In this document: positions 62,252-64,000 of the stretch, in pieces
Layout of the letters: each line of letters begins with the position of its first letter
Numbering within the stretch: the first letter of the stretch is position 1
Source: Limnohabitans sp. Jir72
GTDB taxonomy: Bacteria; Pseudomonadota; Gammaproteobacteria; Burkholderiales; Burkholderiaceae_C
Direction: 5' to 3'
DNA: 64,000 bases
Assembly (NCBI RefSeq): GCF_003063575.1
Contig: NZ_NESC01000010.1
Location: 62,001-126,000, forward strand
Translations under genes and position numbers: made by a program
Notes under the pieces: model-generated
Told to the model about the DNA's origin: nothing
The model's database searches: none
The model's input: the letters and a program-made list of their open reading frames with translations, nothing else

Positions 62252-63595
62252 ATGACCTGGACCAACAAAGTCACCTGGAGCGAAGGACTCTTTCTTCGCC
62301 CGCAACTTTTTCAGCAACAAGAACGTTATCTGGAAACCTTTGCGCACAAGCGCAGCCTGCCCTTGTCTCCCTTCTTTTGGGGCTTCAGCGATCTGCGGAT
62401 TGACCCGGAATCCCTGACTCTGGGCAAGCTTGTCGTGGCACAAGCCTCAGGTGTTAGCGCCGATGGCACGCCGTTCGACATTCCAGGGCAGACACCGCCA
62501 CCCGCACCGCTGACCCTCAAACCCGAACACCTTGGGCAAACGATCCATTTGGCATTGTCCATTCGGGTGCCCAACAGCGAAGAGACAACTTTCGAAAATG
62601 CACCCGGCAGCAGTGCAAGGTACAGCGTCTTTGACACCGAACTGACCGACTCCAACTCCATTGGGCAAGGCCCTAAGAGCGTTCAGCTCAGTCACTTGCG
62701 CATGGCGCTGGTGCCCGAAAAAGAACTCACCGGTGCATGGATGGGACTGCCCATCGCCAAAATCACCGCTTTGCGATCCGATGGCAGCGTGGAGCTCGAA
62801 TCCGCCATCATCCCTCCGGTCAACCGCTATGGCGCCAGTGAATTGCTCAACCAATGGTTATCGCAATTGCATGGCACCACCCGGCAACGTGCAGAGCAAT
62901 TGGCTGAACGGCTCAGCGGCAGTGGCGGCAATGGCGCCACCCAGGCTGCCGAAGTCAGTGACTTCTTGCTGCTGCAAATACTCAACCGCTACGAACCTCT
63001 GCTCGATCACATGCTGCGTGTGAAGGAAACATCGCCTGAACACGCCTACACACTGCTGCGCAGCATGTCCGGAGAACTGTCCACCTTTATCCGTGTGCAA
63101 ACGCGCAGGCCCAACGCTGTGCCCGCCTACCAGCACCTGGACCCGTACAACACCTTCAAACCACTGGTTGAAGACACCCGAGAACTGCTCAACAACGTAC
63201 TCGTTCGCAGTGCGCAGGCCATTCCTCTGGAGGCCAAGCAACACGGCATGTACCTTGCCAGCCTTGATCCTGCAGAGATCCGAGGTTTCAGCCACATCGT
63301 TCTGGCTGTTGCAGCGAACGTCCCGACAGACCAACTCGCACAGCAATTCGCTGCACACGGCAAAGTGGCACCGTCCGACCGCTTGCCTGAACTGGTGCGC
63401 TTGCACCTGCCTGGCATCGGGCTGCGTTCGCTGCCGGTGCCACCCAGGCAAATTCCCTTCAACGCCGGCTACGTCTACTTCCAGCTCGAAGCCAGTGGGC
63501 CGCACTGGGAACACATGCAAAGCCACGGGGGCATAGGGCTGCACATTGCCAAAAGCTTTGCCGGTTTGCAAATGGAACTGTGGGGTGTGCGCTGA
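62252..63595 (+). CDS. tssK: T6SS baseplate protein TssK
   Basis: TssK trimers link the baseplate to the membrane complex. The 447-residue protein begins MTWTNKVTWSEGLFLRPQLFQQQERYLETF, the diagnostic start of the family, and has DFLLLQILNRYEPLLDHMLRVKETSPEHAYTLLRSMSGELSTF in its middle domain. The stop codon shares one base with the ATG of the PAAR gene (TGATG), so they are translationally coupled. Confidence 0.96.
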   Translation: MTWTNKVTWSEGLFLRPQLFQQQERYLETFAHKRSLPLSPFFWGFSDLRIDPESLTLGKLVVAQASGVSADGTPFDIPGQTPPPAPLTLKPEHLGQTIHLALSIRVPNSEETTFENAPGSSARYSVFDTELTDSNSIGQGPKSVQLSHLRMALVPEKELTGAWMGLPIAKITALRSDGSVELESAIIPPVNRYGASELLNQWLSQLHGTTRQRAEQLAERLSGSGGNGATQAAEVSDFLLLQILNRYEPLLDHMLRVKETSPEHAYTLLRSMSGELSTFIRVQTRRPNAVPAYQHLDPYNTFKPLVEDTRELLNNVLVRSAQAIPLEAKQHGMYLASLDPAEIRGFSHIVLAVAANVPTDQLAQQFAAHGKVAPSDRLPELVRLHLPGIGLRSLPVPPRQIPFNAGYVYFQLEASGPHWEHMQSHGGIGLHIAKSFAGLQMELWGVR

Positions 63596-63858
63596 TGGGC
63601 CGCAAAGTCATCGTTGTCGGCGACCCGACCGATCACGGCGGACGAGTCATCAGCGGCTCAGCGACGCAACAGATCAACGGCAAAGCAATTGCACGCTTGG
63701 GCGACCAAGTCGACTGCCCCCAAAAAGGGCACGGCATCAACGCCATTGTCGAAGGCGAACCCAGCATGCTCATCAACGGCATTCCGGTTGCATTGGAAGG
63801 ACACAAAACGGCATGCGGTTGCACATTGCTGGGTACCAGCGCTGCCGAGCACGGCTGA
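63595..63858 (+). CDS. PAAR-repeat spike-tip protein
   Basis: PAAR proteins sharpen the VgrG spike and connect effectors to it. The 87-residue protein GRKVIVVGDPTDHGGRVISGSATQQINGKAIARLGDQVDCPQKGHGINAIVEGEPSMLINGIPVALEGHKTACGCTLLG shows the repeated loop pattern, plus His and Cys residues able to hold the tip zinc. It has no C-terminal toxin, so effectors should be separate genes or attached to VgrG. Coupled to tssK; vgrG begins 30 bases later. Confidence 0.9.
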   Translation: MGRKVIVVGDPTDHGGRVISGSATQQINGKAIARLGDQVDCPQKGHGINAIVEGEPSMLINGIPVALEGHKTACGCTLLGTSAAEHG

Positions 63859-63888
63859 CATGGGCATCTTATTGATCCAAAGAAACAT

Positions 63889-64000
63889 ATGACGTCCTTA
63901 TTCAAATCCCCCCGTGTCCTCACCATCACCAGCCCCGCCATCCCGCAGGTGGCAGGCGCTGCTGCGCTTGTGCCCCTGAAGCTCTCGGGCCATGAGGCCG
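63889..64000 (+). CDS. vgrG: T6SS spike protein VgrG (TssI), N-terminal fragment
   Basis: An open frame from the ATG at 63889 to the window edge encodes MTSLFKSPRVLTITSPAIPQV and continues through ALVPLKLSGHEA. This resembles the start of VgrG proteins, whose first domain corresponds to the phage gp27 hub. The position after PAAR supports it. Only 37 codons are visible, so any C-terminal effector domain lies beyond the window. Confidence 0.7.
   Translation, partial: MTSLFKSPRVLTITSPAIPQVAGAAALVPLKLSGHEA

Noticed and set aside
1-64000. tRNA, rRNA and insertion-sequence genes
   Set aside because: I inspected the gaps between genes and found no cloverleaf-like sequence, no rRNA segments and no transposase reading frame.

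Overview
The window is typical chromosomal DNA of a high-GC betaproteobacterium, most likely a member of Burkholderiales / Comamonadaceae (a freshwater Limnohabitans- or Rhodoferax-like organism). This is inferred from the gene order leuS-lptE-holA-proA-gshA, the hpf-ptsN-hprK cluster without a full PTS, the Bug-type solute receptor, the T. ferrooxidans-type glutamate-cysteine ligase and the codon use. No rRNA, tRNA, CRISPR array or intact insertion sequence was recognised.

Region by region. 1-2.5 kb: tricarballylate/citrate-type utilisation genes (tcuB start, tcuA, LysR regulator). 2.5-12.6 kb: mnmA, a lytic transglycosylase, a TauE/SafE permease, a Nudix hydrolase, the proton-pumping transhydrogenase pntAB, fadD, mtnN and corA. 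12.8-19.2 kb: an MFS carrier, hpf-ptsN-hprK, fur divergent from bamE, dapB, and an exbB/exbD pair. 19.3-28.4 kb: leuS-lptE-holA-proA-gshA-kup. 28.4-34.9 kb: psd, an ABC-2 exporter pair, two CoA-ester enzymes, a small K+ channel and an SrkA-like kinase, with several palindromic repeats between them. 35-42.7 kb: a sugar-uptake locus, in which glucokinase and a TctDE-like two-component system face a complete glucose-type ABC importer across a dyad-rich promoter region. 42.7-48.6 kb: LysR, Bug receptor, M20 amidohydrolase, then a tandem glycine riboswitch in front of a DadA-like FAD amino-acid dehydrogenase, and an MFS carrier. 48.9-55.3 kb: an HD-domain protein, htpG, a VapBC toxin-antitoxin pair, an orphan iron-type ABC receptor, an RluF-like pseudouridine synthase, a YchJ protein and a VOC protein. 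55.4-64 kb: a visibly less GC-rich stretch with an XRE regulator and the first part of a type VI secretion system (clpV, tssB, tssC, hcp, tssJ, tssK, PAAR, start of vgrG) that runs off the right edge.

The most noteworthy non-coding features are the glycine riboswitch controlling a catabolic oxidoreductase, two families of GTAG-headed REP-like palindromes arranged in opposite orientations, mid-operon hairpins after gtsA and hcp that would favour high expression of the first gene, an embedded palindrome forming the end of psd, and a pair of AGTACTTTT boxes 21 bp apart in front of the T6SS operon. Nothing here is clearly a wholly new system. The T6SS locus with its private XRE regulator, and the glycine-sensing module, are the best candidates for unusual biology.
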